This document shows positions 6,902 to 13,746 of a DNA stretch of 25,016 nucleotides, piece after piece; position 1 is the first letter of the stretch, and each line of letters begins with the position of its first letter. A program made the translations under genes and the position numbers. Origin of the DNA: Peptoniphilus sp. (lineage in GTDB: Bacteria; Bacillota; Clostridia; Tissierellales; Peptoniphilaceae); assembly GCA_029983555.1 (NCBI GenBank), contig JASBZH010000013.1:1-25016 (forward strand), read 5' to 3'. Below the pieces are notes generated by a model, which was given only the letters and a program-made list of their open reading frames with translations, was not told the DNA's origin and did no database searches.

Positions 6902-8002
6902 TTATCTATTATCAGTAGTACTTATCTTATAATGATGATCTGTATTTTCTAGTATCATTTCATTTCTTACTCTCATAAATATCATAATAATACCTATTGC
7001 CAAAATAATATGTCCAATTCCAGAAATTCCGGAAATAGCATTTATATTTATGATATTTTTGCCATCACCTACTACATCGAAAATACCGTATACTGTCATA
7101 GAGACTAAGGTAATAACAAGACCAATATTGTAAATATGAAATGACTTTTCTATATTTTTCGAAATATTTTTGTCTATTTTATTAACTAAGATATATAGCA
7201 TCAACAAAACTAAACATCCCAAAACAATAGTGTGAACATGTAGTTTTGACAAATGACTCTCTGCAGTAAAGTCAAAAAACTTTGTAAACTCTCTATAGAA
7301 CACTCCTGCAACTAAACCCATTATCAAATAACAAATCGACGTATCATATATATTCTTAATACCAAAACGTGGAATACATTGCCTAAATCCTAAAACTATT
7401 ATTCCAACGTAAGCCAGTGTTTTTGGAATCATAAGAAGTCCGATTGTCGGAATTTGTTCTGACCACAAAACCACAGGAATATAAAATAGAAAACTTAAAA
7501 ATATCAATAAACTCATGTGCTCAAGTCCCTTAACCTTTCTATTCTTGTAAGTCCAAATGATTAAGAGAGCTCCCATTATGACAAAAGGAATATTTCTAAG
7601 AACACTCATTTTATAGTTCTCTTCAGCTCCCCAATTATTTTGAGGTAACAGTATTAGTGCAATTCTACTAATCGTCAATATTATAATAAGCCATTTCTTT
7701 GTTTCGTTTCTGTCACTTGTAATAGATCTATAATAAAAATAAAACATCAAGTAGAATATAGTCATTGTAATTCCAGTAACAAATTTTCCCCATGAAAGCG
7801 CCGAATTAAATACCTCAAATCCGTTAGGTGAGAGTTGTGCAACAACCCTTGGTATTAAATGAAAAGCATCTCCAACTCCAAGAGTTATTGCCATAATGCC
7901 AAACATTTTTGATTTTTTAGTATTTTCAAAAATCAATCTAATTCCAAGCCCAATTATTACTGTTAAATACATAATATCAAATATTGATTCACCCAAATTC
8001 AT
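6902..8002 (-). CDS. Two-part multipass membrane protein with C-terminal DUF2871 domain
   Basis: A 366-residue integral membrane protein. The C-terminal part (about 220-350) matches DUF2871: GVFYREFTKFFDFTAES, then KLHVHTIVLGCLVLLML with its paired His, YNIGLV and ISGISGIGHIILAIG. Stand-alone DUF2871 proteins are about 130-150 residues, so here the domain is joined to an extra N-terminal part of about 215 residues with six or seven helices (for example FDIMYLTVIIGLGIRLIF and FVTGITMTIFYLMFYFYY) that I do not recognise. The ATG at 8002 has GAGGAG 9 bases upstream and overlaps the end of the TetR gene by 14 bases, so the two are translated together and the TetR protein probably controls this gene. 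A transport or lipid-related role is possible but not shown. Confidence 0.8.
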   Translation of the reverse strand: MNLGESIFDIMYLTVIIGLGIRLIFENTKKSKMFGIMAITLGVGDAFHLIPRVVAQLSPNGFEVFNSALSWGKFVTGITMTIFYLMFYFYYRSITSDRNETKKWLIIILTISRIALILLPQNNWGAEENYKMSVLRNIPFVIMGALLIIWTYKNRKVKGLEHMSLLIFLSFLFYIPVVLWSEQIPTIGLLMIPKTLAYVGIIVLGFRQCIPRFGIKNIYDTSICYLIMGLVAGVFYREFTKFFDFTAESHLSKLHVHTIVLGCLVLLMLYILVNKIDKNISKNIEKSFHIYNIGLVITLVSMTVYGIFDVVGDGKNIININAISGISGIGHIILAIGIIMIFMRVRNEMILENTDHHYKISTTDNR

Positions 8003-8564
8003 TATAATCAACTCCTCTCTTTAACCAATTCACATATAAATCAAAATGTTCTATAAATTCTTCTCTTGACCAGTTATTTAAAAATGCTCTTTTAATTAAA
8101 TTATGGATGACCGCTTTTGTAAACTCCATTGTCTCATTATTTAAATGCAGCATTTCTTGTGAAGAATCTTTCTTTTTCCTATAACTGTTCCAACTAGTTT
8201 CTAAATTAGGATTCCAGTAAAGATATCTATTTTTATACAGAGAATAATTTTCTGGTTCAAAAATTAATGTACTCACTTTTAACCCATATTCATTTAAAGT
8301 TTCAAAAACATCGTAATTATTATTAATCAATAATTTGTTAAATAGTCTGTGGATGTCTGTCGTCTCCATATCAAGAATCATAAAGTATGCATCTTCTAAA
8401 TCATCAAAATACTGATAAAAACTTCCCCTTGCTATCCCTGATTTCTCAACAACTTCCTTGATATTTGCATCAAAAATCGTTTTATTCTTAAAAGTATCTT
8501 TTAAAGCTGAAATAATTTTCTTTTTCTTTTGTTCCGATAAATTATTAAAAGTCTCGCTTGGCAT
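7989..8564 (-). CDS. TetR/AcrR-family transcriptional repressor
   Basis: A 191-residue dimeric repressor. The N-terminal helix-turn-helix is clear (about residues 33-56: ANIKEVVEKSGIARGSFYQYF, followed by D-L-E-D), and the rest is the variable ligand-binding domain ending in VNWLKRG. It is the first gene of an operon with the DUF2871 membrane protein, whose start lies inside its last codons. Its promoter has a perfect palindrome exactly within the spacer, so self-repression released by a small hydrophobic ligand is the expected model. The ligand is not predictable. Confidence 0.92.
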   Translation of the reverse strand: MPSETFNNLSEQKKKKIISALKDTFKNKTIFDANIKEVVEKSGIARGSFYQYFDDLEDAYFMILDMETTDIHRLFNKLLINNNYDVFETLNEYGLKVSTLIFEPENYSLYKNRYLYWNPNLETSWNSYRKKKDSSQEMLHLNNETMEFTKAVIHNLIKRAFLNNWSREEFIEHFDLYVNWLKRGVDYNEFG

Positions 8565-8643
8565 ATTAATCCCTCAATTATTTTTATAGAATTAAAAAAG
8601 AATATGTAATTTTCATTGACTATTCTTTAACTTTCTTAATATC

Positions 8644-8672
8644 ATTTTAAATGACACCGTGTCATTTTTCAA
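8644..8672 (-). promoter_or_regulatory. TetR promoter with operator palindrome in the spacer
   Basis: Minus strand: -35 TTGAAA (8667-8672), a 17-base spacer and -10 TAAAAT (8644-8649). The spacer is almost entirely the perfect palindrome ATGACAC-G-GTGTCAT (8651-8665), extended by AA/TT to 8649-8667. A repressor bound here would block RNA polymerase completely. The palindrome is the size of a TetR-dimer site; assigning it to the adjacent TetR protein is inference from position. Confidence 0.8.
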
Positions 8673-8710
8673 GTCTTAAATTGCTATTTTGACTATTATT
8701 TGTAAAAAAT

Positions 8711-8731
8711 ATACACCCAATAATTGGGTGC
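8711..8731 (-). terminator. Terminator after the ATP-cone gene
   Basis: CACCCAAT and ATTGGGTG form a perfect 8-bp stem with a one-base centre, so the loop must open a few pairs. On the minus strand it is followed by TATATTTTTTA. It lies 12 bases after the stop at 8743. Confidence 0.7.
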
Positions 8732-8742
8732 ATAATTAAATA

Positions 8743-9147
8743 TTATTTGTTAGTATACCTCTTTTTATCCTTATCATATTGATTAAGAACTCCGGTGTAT
8801 CCGTTTTCTTTTAGTGCTTCTCTCACATAATCTCTAATTTCCTTAGTTGGATAGACATTTCTACTTATGGATTTCATGCGCCTAAGTACATGATTTACGA
8901 TAAGATTGATATCACCTGCAGTCATACCACAGTCCACCTCATCAGAAGTGGATGCAATCGAGTTGTAAATCTTCTCTTTGTCAAAGGGCTCTACATCTCC
9001 ACGTTTCTTTAAAACCCACTCGCCTTTGTCACCAAACATTTTATCAAGTACATCTATTTTTAAATTTTCAAGTATAGATGAAACTTCACTTGGACTGACA
9101 TCATTATCTTTAAAATATTCTAAAATTTGTTTTGTTAAATCTTTCAT
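8743..9147 (-). CDS. Stand-alone ATP-cone domain protein
   Basis: A 134-residue soluble protein whose C-terminal two-thirds is an ATP-cone: WVLKKRGDVEPFDKEKIYNSI, then a long helix and YPTKEIRDYVREALKENGY. ATP-cones bind ATP/dATP and normally sit at the N-terminus of ribonucleotide reductases or in NrdR. Here there is no zinc finger (not NrdR) and no reductase domain. The first 45 residues (MKDLTKQILEYFKDNDVSPSEV...) are helical and unassigned. The ATG at 9147 has AAGGAAAGGA just upstream; a longer frame from 9177 lacks support. A nucleotide-sensing regulatory role is plausible; the partner is unknown. Confidence 0.8.
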   Translation of the reverse strand: MKDLTKQILEYFKDNDVSPSEVSSILENLKIDVLDKMFGDKGEWVLKKRGDVEPFDKEKIYNSIASTSDEVDCGMTAGDINLIVNHVLRRMKSISRNVYPTKEIRDYVREALKENGYTGVLNQYDKDKKRYTNK

Positions 9148-9351
9148 ATTCCTTTCCTTTTTTAAAATATATACCACATCGTTATAAAATAAAACAATTT
9201 ATAACATTACAACTTTATATTTATCAGAGTAAATAAAAATTATATAAAATAAAATTTTCTAAATATTATTAATTTATAAAAGCAAAATACAGCAAATCCA
9301 TTTTATTTACTTATCCTAATTCATTTATACTAATCGAAATCAATGAAATAA

Positions 9352-10101
9352 TTACTTAACTGCTCTAGTTGCAATGTATGTTTTAATATTTAATTCGTGC
9401 AATCTTCCAAAACCATTAGTATCTTCATATATATCAAGTAAAGTAAATCCTGCCTTTAATTGGCCGCCTATTTGCTCTGTCATATTGTGTGAAAATTGCA
9501 TCCCCGCATTTTCTTTTTCCATAAATTCTCTAGCATTTTCATCTTTTAAAGGATTAAATGGCATTTTAAAGACAATTTCTTTTTCATCACTATCCACAAT
9601 ATAATTTATTTCATTGTTTAAGCCTGCTAAGAAAATACCACCTTTTTTCAAAACTCTATACACTTCGTTAAAGACTTGATATACATCTTCAACATAACAA
9701 TTGGAAACAGGATGAAAGACTATATCAAAAGTCTCATCGTCAAATGGCAAAGTTTTTGTCATATCGCCTTCAATTGCTTTAATTTCATAACCTTCCCTTT
9801 TAGAAATTTTAATTTCACTCTCTATTTGTTTGGAAGAATAATCAAGAACAGTACAGTCTGCACCTAAAGCATTAAATATTGGCATTTGTTGGCCACCACC
9901 TGAAGCTAAACCTAAAATTTTCTTGTCTTTTAAGTCTTTAATCCATTCATGTGGAACAGGTACAGTAGGCGTTAGAAAAACTTCCCATTTTCCATTTTTT
10001 GCATTGATATATTCTTCATGAGAAACAGATTTGCCCCATTCCCAGCCTTCTTCAATCCATCTGTCAATAGTTTCTTTATTTATATTTTGATATGATTTCA
10101 T
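9352..10101 (-). CDS. Class I SAM-dependent methyltransferase
   Basis: A 249-residue cytoplasmic methyltransferase. Motif I is KILGLASGGGQQ (about 61-72), with the acidic residue of motif II at Asp87 (CTVLDYS), motif III-like EGDMTKTLPFDDETFDIVF and motif IV-V VYRVLKKGGIFLAGL. This is the Methyltransf_11/25 pattern found in small-molecule methylases. The N-terminal WEWGKSVSHEEY block and the absence of RNA-binding domains argue against a tRNA/rRNA enzyme, but the substrate is unknown. The ATG at 10101 follows GGAGG. It lies about 35 bases downstream of the leftmost rlmD-3'-end-like repeat, so it may mark the old chromosomal flank of the accretion locus. Confidence 0.85.
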   Translation of the reverse strand: MKSYQNINKETIDRWIEEGWEWGKSVSHEEYINAKNGKWEVFLTPTVPVPHEWIKDLKDKKILGLASGGGQQMPIFNALGADCTVLDYSSKQIESEIKISKREGYEIKAIEGDMTKTLPFDDETFDIVFHPVSNCYVEDVYQVFNEVYRVLKKGGIFLAGLNNEINYIVDSDEKEIVFKMPFNPLKDENAREFMEKENAGMQFSHNMTEQIGGQLKAGFTLLDIYEDTNGFGRLHELNIKTYIATRAVK

Positions 10102-10136
10102 AAATAATTAACCTCCAAAATTAGTTTTCCATTATT

Positions 10137-10166
10137 TTATTTCCTAGACATCAATACTATAGTCTC
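10137..10166 (-). repeat. rlmD 3'-end-like repeat, copy D (att-like)
   Basis: Thirty bases encoding ETIVLMSRK-stop on the minus strand, 27/30 identical to the gene end at 24931-24960. Similarity stops abruptly upstream of the GAG codon: the preceding codons differ completely from the HV of the other copies. That sharp edge is what a crossover point in a site-specific integration core would leave. Its terminator is absent. Confidence 0.65.
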
Positions 10167-10186
10167 AAATTTGATTAATTATTGCA

Positions 10187-10474
10187 ATGAACTATCTAAA
10201 TGAAAAAATTAAATCAAATACAAAGAATTGTTTCTGCAGTAAAGATTTGGCTGAACTTCAATCTAAACTAAATATACCAAGGACTTAGAAAGATTTAGCA
10301 TATTTGCATAAATATATAATAAAAGCTACAAAATAAACCTTCATAACCTTACCATAGAAAAGACGTCGCCTTCACTTTCTAAGAATTATAATATCAAACA
10401 CATCAAAGAAAAACACTGAAGAATTTAAATCAGATATTAAGGAATTACTTAAAATACATGATTTAACTTTGTAA
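10187..10474 (+). pseudogene. Decayed short coding sequence
   Basis: Starting at an ATG, 33 codons read MNYLNEKIKSNTKN...LNIPRT before a TAG (10286-10288). The same frame goes on as KDLAYLHKYIIKATK to a TAA (10334-10336), and protein-like stretches continue in other frames (HNLTIEKTSPSLSKNYNI; EEFKSDIKELLKIHDLTL) to 10474. The composition looks like a former Lys/Asn-rich gene with stops and frameshifts. I do not recognise the family. It collides with the permease stub coming from the other strand, so this is probably a deletion junction. Confidence 0.4.
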
Positions 10475-10574
10475 GAAAAATAAAAGAATAAATATTACTG
10501 AGTATAGCTAATAAAATAATTAAAGGTATTCTCTTCCACTTTTTCTTTATGTTAAAAATAAGAAATTTAATCAT
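10449..10574 (-). pseudogene. Truncated ABC-2 permease, first 41 residues
   Basis: An ATG overlaps the stop of the ABC ATPase gene (ATGA), the usual coupling of ATPase and permease. The frame reads MIKFLIFNIKKKWKRIPLII and one hydrophobic helix, then ends after about 41 residues. Real permeases of this class are 230 residues or more, so only the N-terminus remains. The rest was replaced by the unrelated plus-strand relic. Confidence 0.65.
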
Positions 10575-11437
10575 AGATTTTCACCTTCACTTATTTTCCA
10601 CATATATTCATCTTCCAGGCTTACATTAAATTCTTTAATATCAACTTTGCTCTTAGGACCTGTAGCAATAATTTTTTTACATTCTCTTCTAAACGTAAAA
10701 ACATTATTATTACAAGAATATTCTTGAAATTCGTATAAAGTACAAAACTCTCTAATTCCTAAATTTTTTGATGCTTGCAAAAGCAAATCATCTATCTTTC
10801 CTTGATATATTAATTTTCCTTGTTCAATAATTAATAATTCTTCACATATATGTTCAATATCCTCTACTAAGTGTGTTGACAATATTACGATATTCTCTTT
10901 GGCATACTCGCTCAAAAGTTTCCTAATATATATTCTTTCTTTTGGATCAACACCAGCTGTAGGTTCATCTACAATTAATATCTTTGGAGTACCAAGCATT
11001 GCTTGAGATAAGCCAAGCCTACGTTTCATTCCTCCTGATAATTCTTTATATTTTTTATTTTTACATTCTAATAAATTAACTTTTTCTAAAAGTGAATTTA
11101 TTTCATCTTTTCTATTTGATTTTATTGTATTTCTTAGTATCGAGATCTCTTCCATAATTTCATAAACTGTAAAATCCGGATACATTCCAAAGTCTTGAGG
11201 GAGATAACCTATTAATCAATCAATTTCTTTCTTTTCTAAATAATTTCCATTATCTTTAAATAATATTTCTCCAGATGTTTCTTTAATCAAACTGGTAATC
11301 ATCCTAAACAGAGTTGTTTTACCAGCTCCGTTTCTACCTAACACTTCATATATGCCTTTATGCATAGTACAACTAACACTATCAATAGCCTTAATTTTGC
11401 CATACTTTTTGTCTAAGTTACTAATTAAAATTTCCAT
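10571..11437 (-). pseudogene. ABC transporter ATPase (BcrA/CcmA-type) with one in-frame TGA
   Basis: A complete ATPase of about 288 codons interrupted by one TGA at 11216-11218. Before the stop: LDKKYGKIKAIDSV and Walker A GRNGAGKTT. After it, in the same frame: LIGYLPQDFGMYPDFT (a normal Q-loop), signature LSGGMKRRLGL, Walker B ILIVDEPTAGVDP, LSTHLVEDI, and a C-terminal tail. All motifs are otherwise intact, so the lesion looks recent. The normal Q in the Q-loop separates it from the LanF-type ATPases in the next cassette. The ATG at 11437 is preferred over the TTG at 11440. It was probably a drug or peptide exporter with the permease now reduced to a stub. Confidence 0.85.
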
Positions 11438-11626
11438 CAAAATCGAACCCTTTAATAAATATACAATTATATCTAAATATATTTACACACATTAATAGCA
11501 CGCCCAAAGAGAAATTGCACCGTTTCATTTATTATTTTTTAACTTTACTTAAATAATTTATCGTTTCATTTACTAATAATTTTTTTATTATTCTTTACTA
11601 TTTAATTTTATATTGTCTAAATTTTA

Positions 11627-11649
11627 ATTTCAGCTAACCTTTGTGAATA
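11627..11649. repeat. Upstream repeat, copy a
   Basis: 23 bases matching 22/23 with 12889-12911, inside a longer AT-rich stretch of weaker similarity. On the minus strand it lies about 190 bases before the broken ATPase gene, as its partner lies 88 bases before the small gene at 12801. It may be a shared promoter or regulator site, or the trace of a segmental duplication. Confidence 0.6.
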
Positions 11650-11650
11650 T

Positions 11651-11680
11651 AAAAGCACTAGGACTTAAAATCCTAATGCT
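11651..11680 (-). terminator. Hairpin, probable terminator
   Basis: AGCACTAGGA and TCCTAATGCT pair over 10 bp (one G-T pair) with a 7-base loop. On the minus strand the stem is followed by TTTTATATTC. It would insulate the ATPase gene from upstream transcription. Confidence 0.6.
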
Positions 11681-11812
11681 AATTAAAATTAGCTGATGTA
11701 ACAAAGTTCTAATATTTTCTCTATTATCTATTAATAATTTCTAAAATCTAGTTTTGATATATTCTTGATAGAGCTAATGCAAGGCTTCTTACACTTGTAT
11801 TTAATTATTTAG

Positions 11813-12022
11813 CTAATCTTTTCTAGAAAGTCCGTGTCTCTAATAAAGCTTTATCTAATCGCTTACGCTTTTGTTAGATAAGTTCAGTGTTACTGGATTA
11901 AGCTTAAGATATTTGTTTACATCGTGTATTTCAGATTCGGTATGTTTTATCTCCGTATTAACTTATTTATAAGTGGTCTGTAACTTAGTAGTATTTCCTT
12001 CATACTTTTAATTCAATTTGTC
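11813..12022 (-). pseudogene. Decayed coding relic, possibly of a mobilization protein
   Basis: One minus-strand frame reads through several stops as DKLN-stop-KYEGNTTKLQTTYK-stop-VNTEIKHTESEIHDVNKYLK... to SRKD-stop. The helical, charged character and the KLxxxYKxVNTEIKxTESxI pattern recall the coiled region of relaxase/mobilization proteins, but this is a weak resemblance. No start or ribosome site survives. The rest of 11450-12050 holds only the upstream repeat, a hairpin and AT-rich DNA. Confidence 0.3.
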
Positions 12023-12049
12023 AATACCTCCCTCCTTTAATTTTAAGCA

Positions 12050-12083
12050 TCAAAAAACACCTACCATTTTGTAAATAGGTGTC
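12050..12083 (-). terminator. Terminator after the 12082 gene
   Basis: ACACCTA (12057-12063) and TAGGTGT (12076-12082) form the stem. On the minus strand it runs into TTTTTTG. The stop codon at 12082 lies inside the stem. Confidence 0.75.
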
Positions 12084-12504
12084 AAAAATCATTATTTAAT
12101 TTTTTAATAATAGATAATCCAATTACAACAGTTAACCAATAACAAACCTCACTTAGAAATATTATTAATAACATTTCTTTTGTATGAGTCTTATTTATAT
12201 CATATTTCAAAAAATAAAAAACACCTATAATAAAAAGTACAACGATATTATACATTAAAACTCTCAAGATCGTATTTTTCATTAATGATATCCCCCTTTT
12301 ACTCCAATGTAAACTCGTAATATATTCTCCGTCAGTGGTATAAAAATCTCCATAGAATCTTATGTAATGTTTTCCCTTTCTACAAGGACTTGAATATACA
12401 TACACTTGCTCGAACAACCATGGCATAAGTCCAGGTGCCCCTAGTAATCCAGCAGAAGTATCTGCCATTACAAATGCCATCAATAGACTTACTATTTTTT
12501 TCAT
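12082..12504 (-). CDS. Small secreted/membrane protein ORF, with a likely internal start at 12282
   Basis: A 140-residue frame in two unlike parts. Residues 1-74 begin with a signal-peptide-like MKKIVSLLMAFVMADTSAG and continue with a polar stretch (CRKGKHYIRFYGDFYTTDGEYITSLHW). Residues 75-140 begin with an internal ATG and hold two membrane helices (YNIVVLFIIGVFYFL and EMLLIIFLSEVCYWLTVVIGLSII). The internal ATG (12282) has a strong GGGGGA site 8-12 bases upstream, while the ATG at 12504 has none, so the true product may be only the 66-residue two-helix protein. The N-terminal part may then be the decayed end of an upstream gene, or two genes that fused by loss of a stop. I recognise no family; it stands among small membrane proteins in cassette 3. 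Confidence 0.5.
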   Translation of the reverse strand: MKKIVSLLMAFVMADTSAGLLGAPGLMPWLFEQVYVYSSPCRKGKHYIRFYGDFYTTDGEYITSLHWSKRGISLMKNTILRVLMYNIVVLFIIGVFYFLKYDINKTHTKEMLLIIFLSEVCYWLTVVIGLSIIKKLNNDF

Positions 12505-12630
12505 TCAACTGTTTAATTCTTTTTATATTATGCTATTTGTCGACAAAGCAAAAGCTAACCTACTAAATAGGTGCTAGATTAACAATTAATACGTCTAGTT
12601 ATGTGAAGAATCTAATGAGTTTGTATTTGT

Positions 12631-12801
12631 TTATTTGTTTTTTATCTCTTTATACTTATTTGCATTTCCTATACCAAAAAGCATAGAACCAATTATCCAT
12701 GCATATTCAGTTTTTCCAGTTTTATAGGACATATATACTGAAACTATAAGTGCAATAAATGCAATAATAGCTAATATTAACCATAGGTTCTTTTTGTCCA
12801 T
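12631..12801 (-). CDS. 56-residue membrane protein
   Basis: MDKKNLWLILAIIAFIALIV opens a single strong helix (about 6-24), followed by YKTGKTEYAWIIGSMLFGIG with a weaker second helix and a basic tail ending EIKNK. The ATG has a textbook GGAGGAATAAA ribosome site, the best evidence that the gene is real. The upstream repeat copy b lies 88 bases before it. No family is recognised. A role as a small immunity or regulatory membrane peptide is possible but unproven. Confidence 0.7.
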   Translation of the reverse strand: MDKKNLWLILAIIAFIALIVSVYMSYKTGKTEYAWIIGSMLFGIGNANKYKEIKNK

Positions 12802-13136
12802 TTTATTCCTCCAAGAGTTTTTATCTTATATTTTTATTTTATAAACTTCTAATTATCTTTATTTTCATTTTATAATTTTTAAATTTGTATTTCAGCTAAC
12901 TTTTGTGAATACTTTATAATATTATATTTTCTAAACATAATATTAACTATCTACTTAAGGCATATAACTTAGACTCCTTTAAGTAAAAATAATGGCAGTC
13001 CGAATATTGTCGATATTTATTTATGTTACTTTGCTATATTCTTTTTCTTTTATTTAGTCTTTTTATTAGACTCAAAATTCTGTATATGCTCTAATTTAGA
13101 ATATAATATACTCACGTTATTACAAATTGAATATAA
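12802..13136. other. Gene-free AT-rich stretch holding repeat copy b
   Basis: It contains the 23-base repeat copy b (12889-12911), an imperfect inverted repeat around 12953-12985 (ACTTAAGG / CCTTTAAGT) and a short hairpin near 13055-13071 (AGTCT / AGACT). A good ribosome site (AAAGGAG) near 12976 leads only to ATG-CCT-stop. No gene is supported. Confidence 0.5.
12889..12911. repeat. Upstream repeat, copy b
   Basis: Partner of 11627-11649, 22/23 identical, with weaker similarity over about 20 more bases on the low-coordinate side. Both copies lie upstream of minus-strand genes in the same cassette. Confidence 0.6.
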
Positions 13137-13368
13137 TTAAATCTTATAATAAGTATATACTCCTACTATGAAAAGAATTATCAATATTAATAATATTATT
13201 ATGATAATATTCTTTGCATCTTTTTTCATTATTAATTCTTCCATTGTGTAATAAATTATACTTTCCCATTTTTTAGCATATTTATCTATTTGATTTTTAT
13301 AGCCTTATATCTCATAAAATGAGTACAATGTCTTCATTCTTATACCTTTGATAATATATATACTTCAT
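13137..13368 (-). pseudogene. Broken small membrane-protein gene
   Basis: An ATG at 13368 (AAGGA upstream) opens MKYIYYQRYKNEDIVLIL-stop. A second frame from the ATG at 13337 (AAAGG upstream) reads MKTLYSFYEI-TAA-GYKNQIDKYAKKWESIIYYT and continues MEELIMKKDAKN, then one long Ile/Leu-rich helix and ends YTYYKI. Together they look like one former protein of about 70-77 residues with a frameshift and a stop. The C-terminal part could still be made from the ATG at codon 32 or 37. The family is unknown. Confidence 0.5.
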
Positions 13369-13475
13369 ATGTTTTATCCTTAGAATAAGTATAAATAGCT
13401 TACTAAATTATAGTGCATTAATTTATTTTAATCCAATAATAAATTTATATCATTTTTTGAATAATTTTTTAAATA

Positions 13476-13495
13476 TAAGGATGCTAGAATCCTTA
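13476..13495. terminator. Perfect 7-bp hairpin
   Basis: TAAGGAT-GCTAGA-ATCCTTA. Short T-rich sequence follows on both strands. It is the only candidate terminator downstream of the two-component operon that ends at 13747. The rest of 13369-13671 is AT-rich; one minus-strand frame (about 13502-13657) gives a hydrophobic 45-codon stretch (LIPWVYNYKKLYWLYILLF) without a start, perhaps a permease fragment. Confidence 0.45.
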
Positions 13496-13671
13496 TTTTA
13501 AAGAAAATTATACTTATGTAACTAGAAAGTTTAGCTTCAAAAAAATAAAAAATATATTCAACCCTAATGGAAATAATAAAATATATAACCAATATAATTT
13601 CTTATAATTATAAACCCATGGTATTAAAATAAGAGTGGAAAACAGAATTGACTATGATTATCGCAATCTAG

Positions 13672-13713
13672 TCTTAACAATAGTTACACCGTCTCTACAT
13701 AGCTCGAGTTAAC
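13672..13713 (-). repeat. rlmD 3'-end-like repeat, copy C (degraded)
   Basis: On the minus strand the frame reads VNSSYVETV-stop-LLLR, matching HSSHVETVVLMSR of the gene end at 24931 in 8 of 13 positions. The nucleotide match is about 27/39, with many third-position changes. The pattern of synonymous differences suggests true homology rather than chance. It lies 34 bases beyond the stop of the histidine kinase gene, at the left border of the immunity cassette. It is the weakest of the four copies. Confidence 0.45.
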
Positions 13714-13746
13714 AAAATGAATAATAATTTATATTTTCAATAAGTT

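Noticed and set aside
2208..11218. UGA recoded as an amino acid (two genes with single in-frame TGAs, one at a Gly position)
   Set aside because: Several intact genes in the window end in TGA at the expected place (for example the dehydrogenase at 3693, the TetR gene at 7989 and the 12082 gene), and the nearby relics also contain TAA and TAG. Ordinary nonsense mutations are simpler.
12082..12504. A bacteriocin or lantibiotic precursor in the N-terminal part of the 12082 frame
   Set aside because: The signal-like start has no ribosome site. Only one Cys is present in the first 74 residues, and no modification or export gene is nearby.
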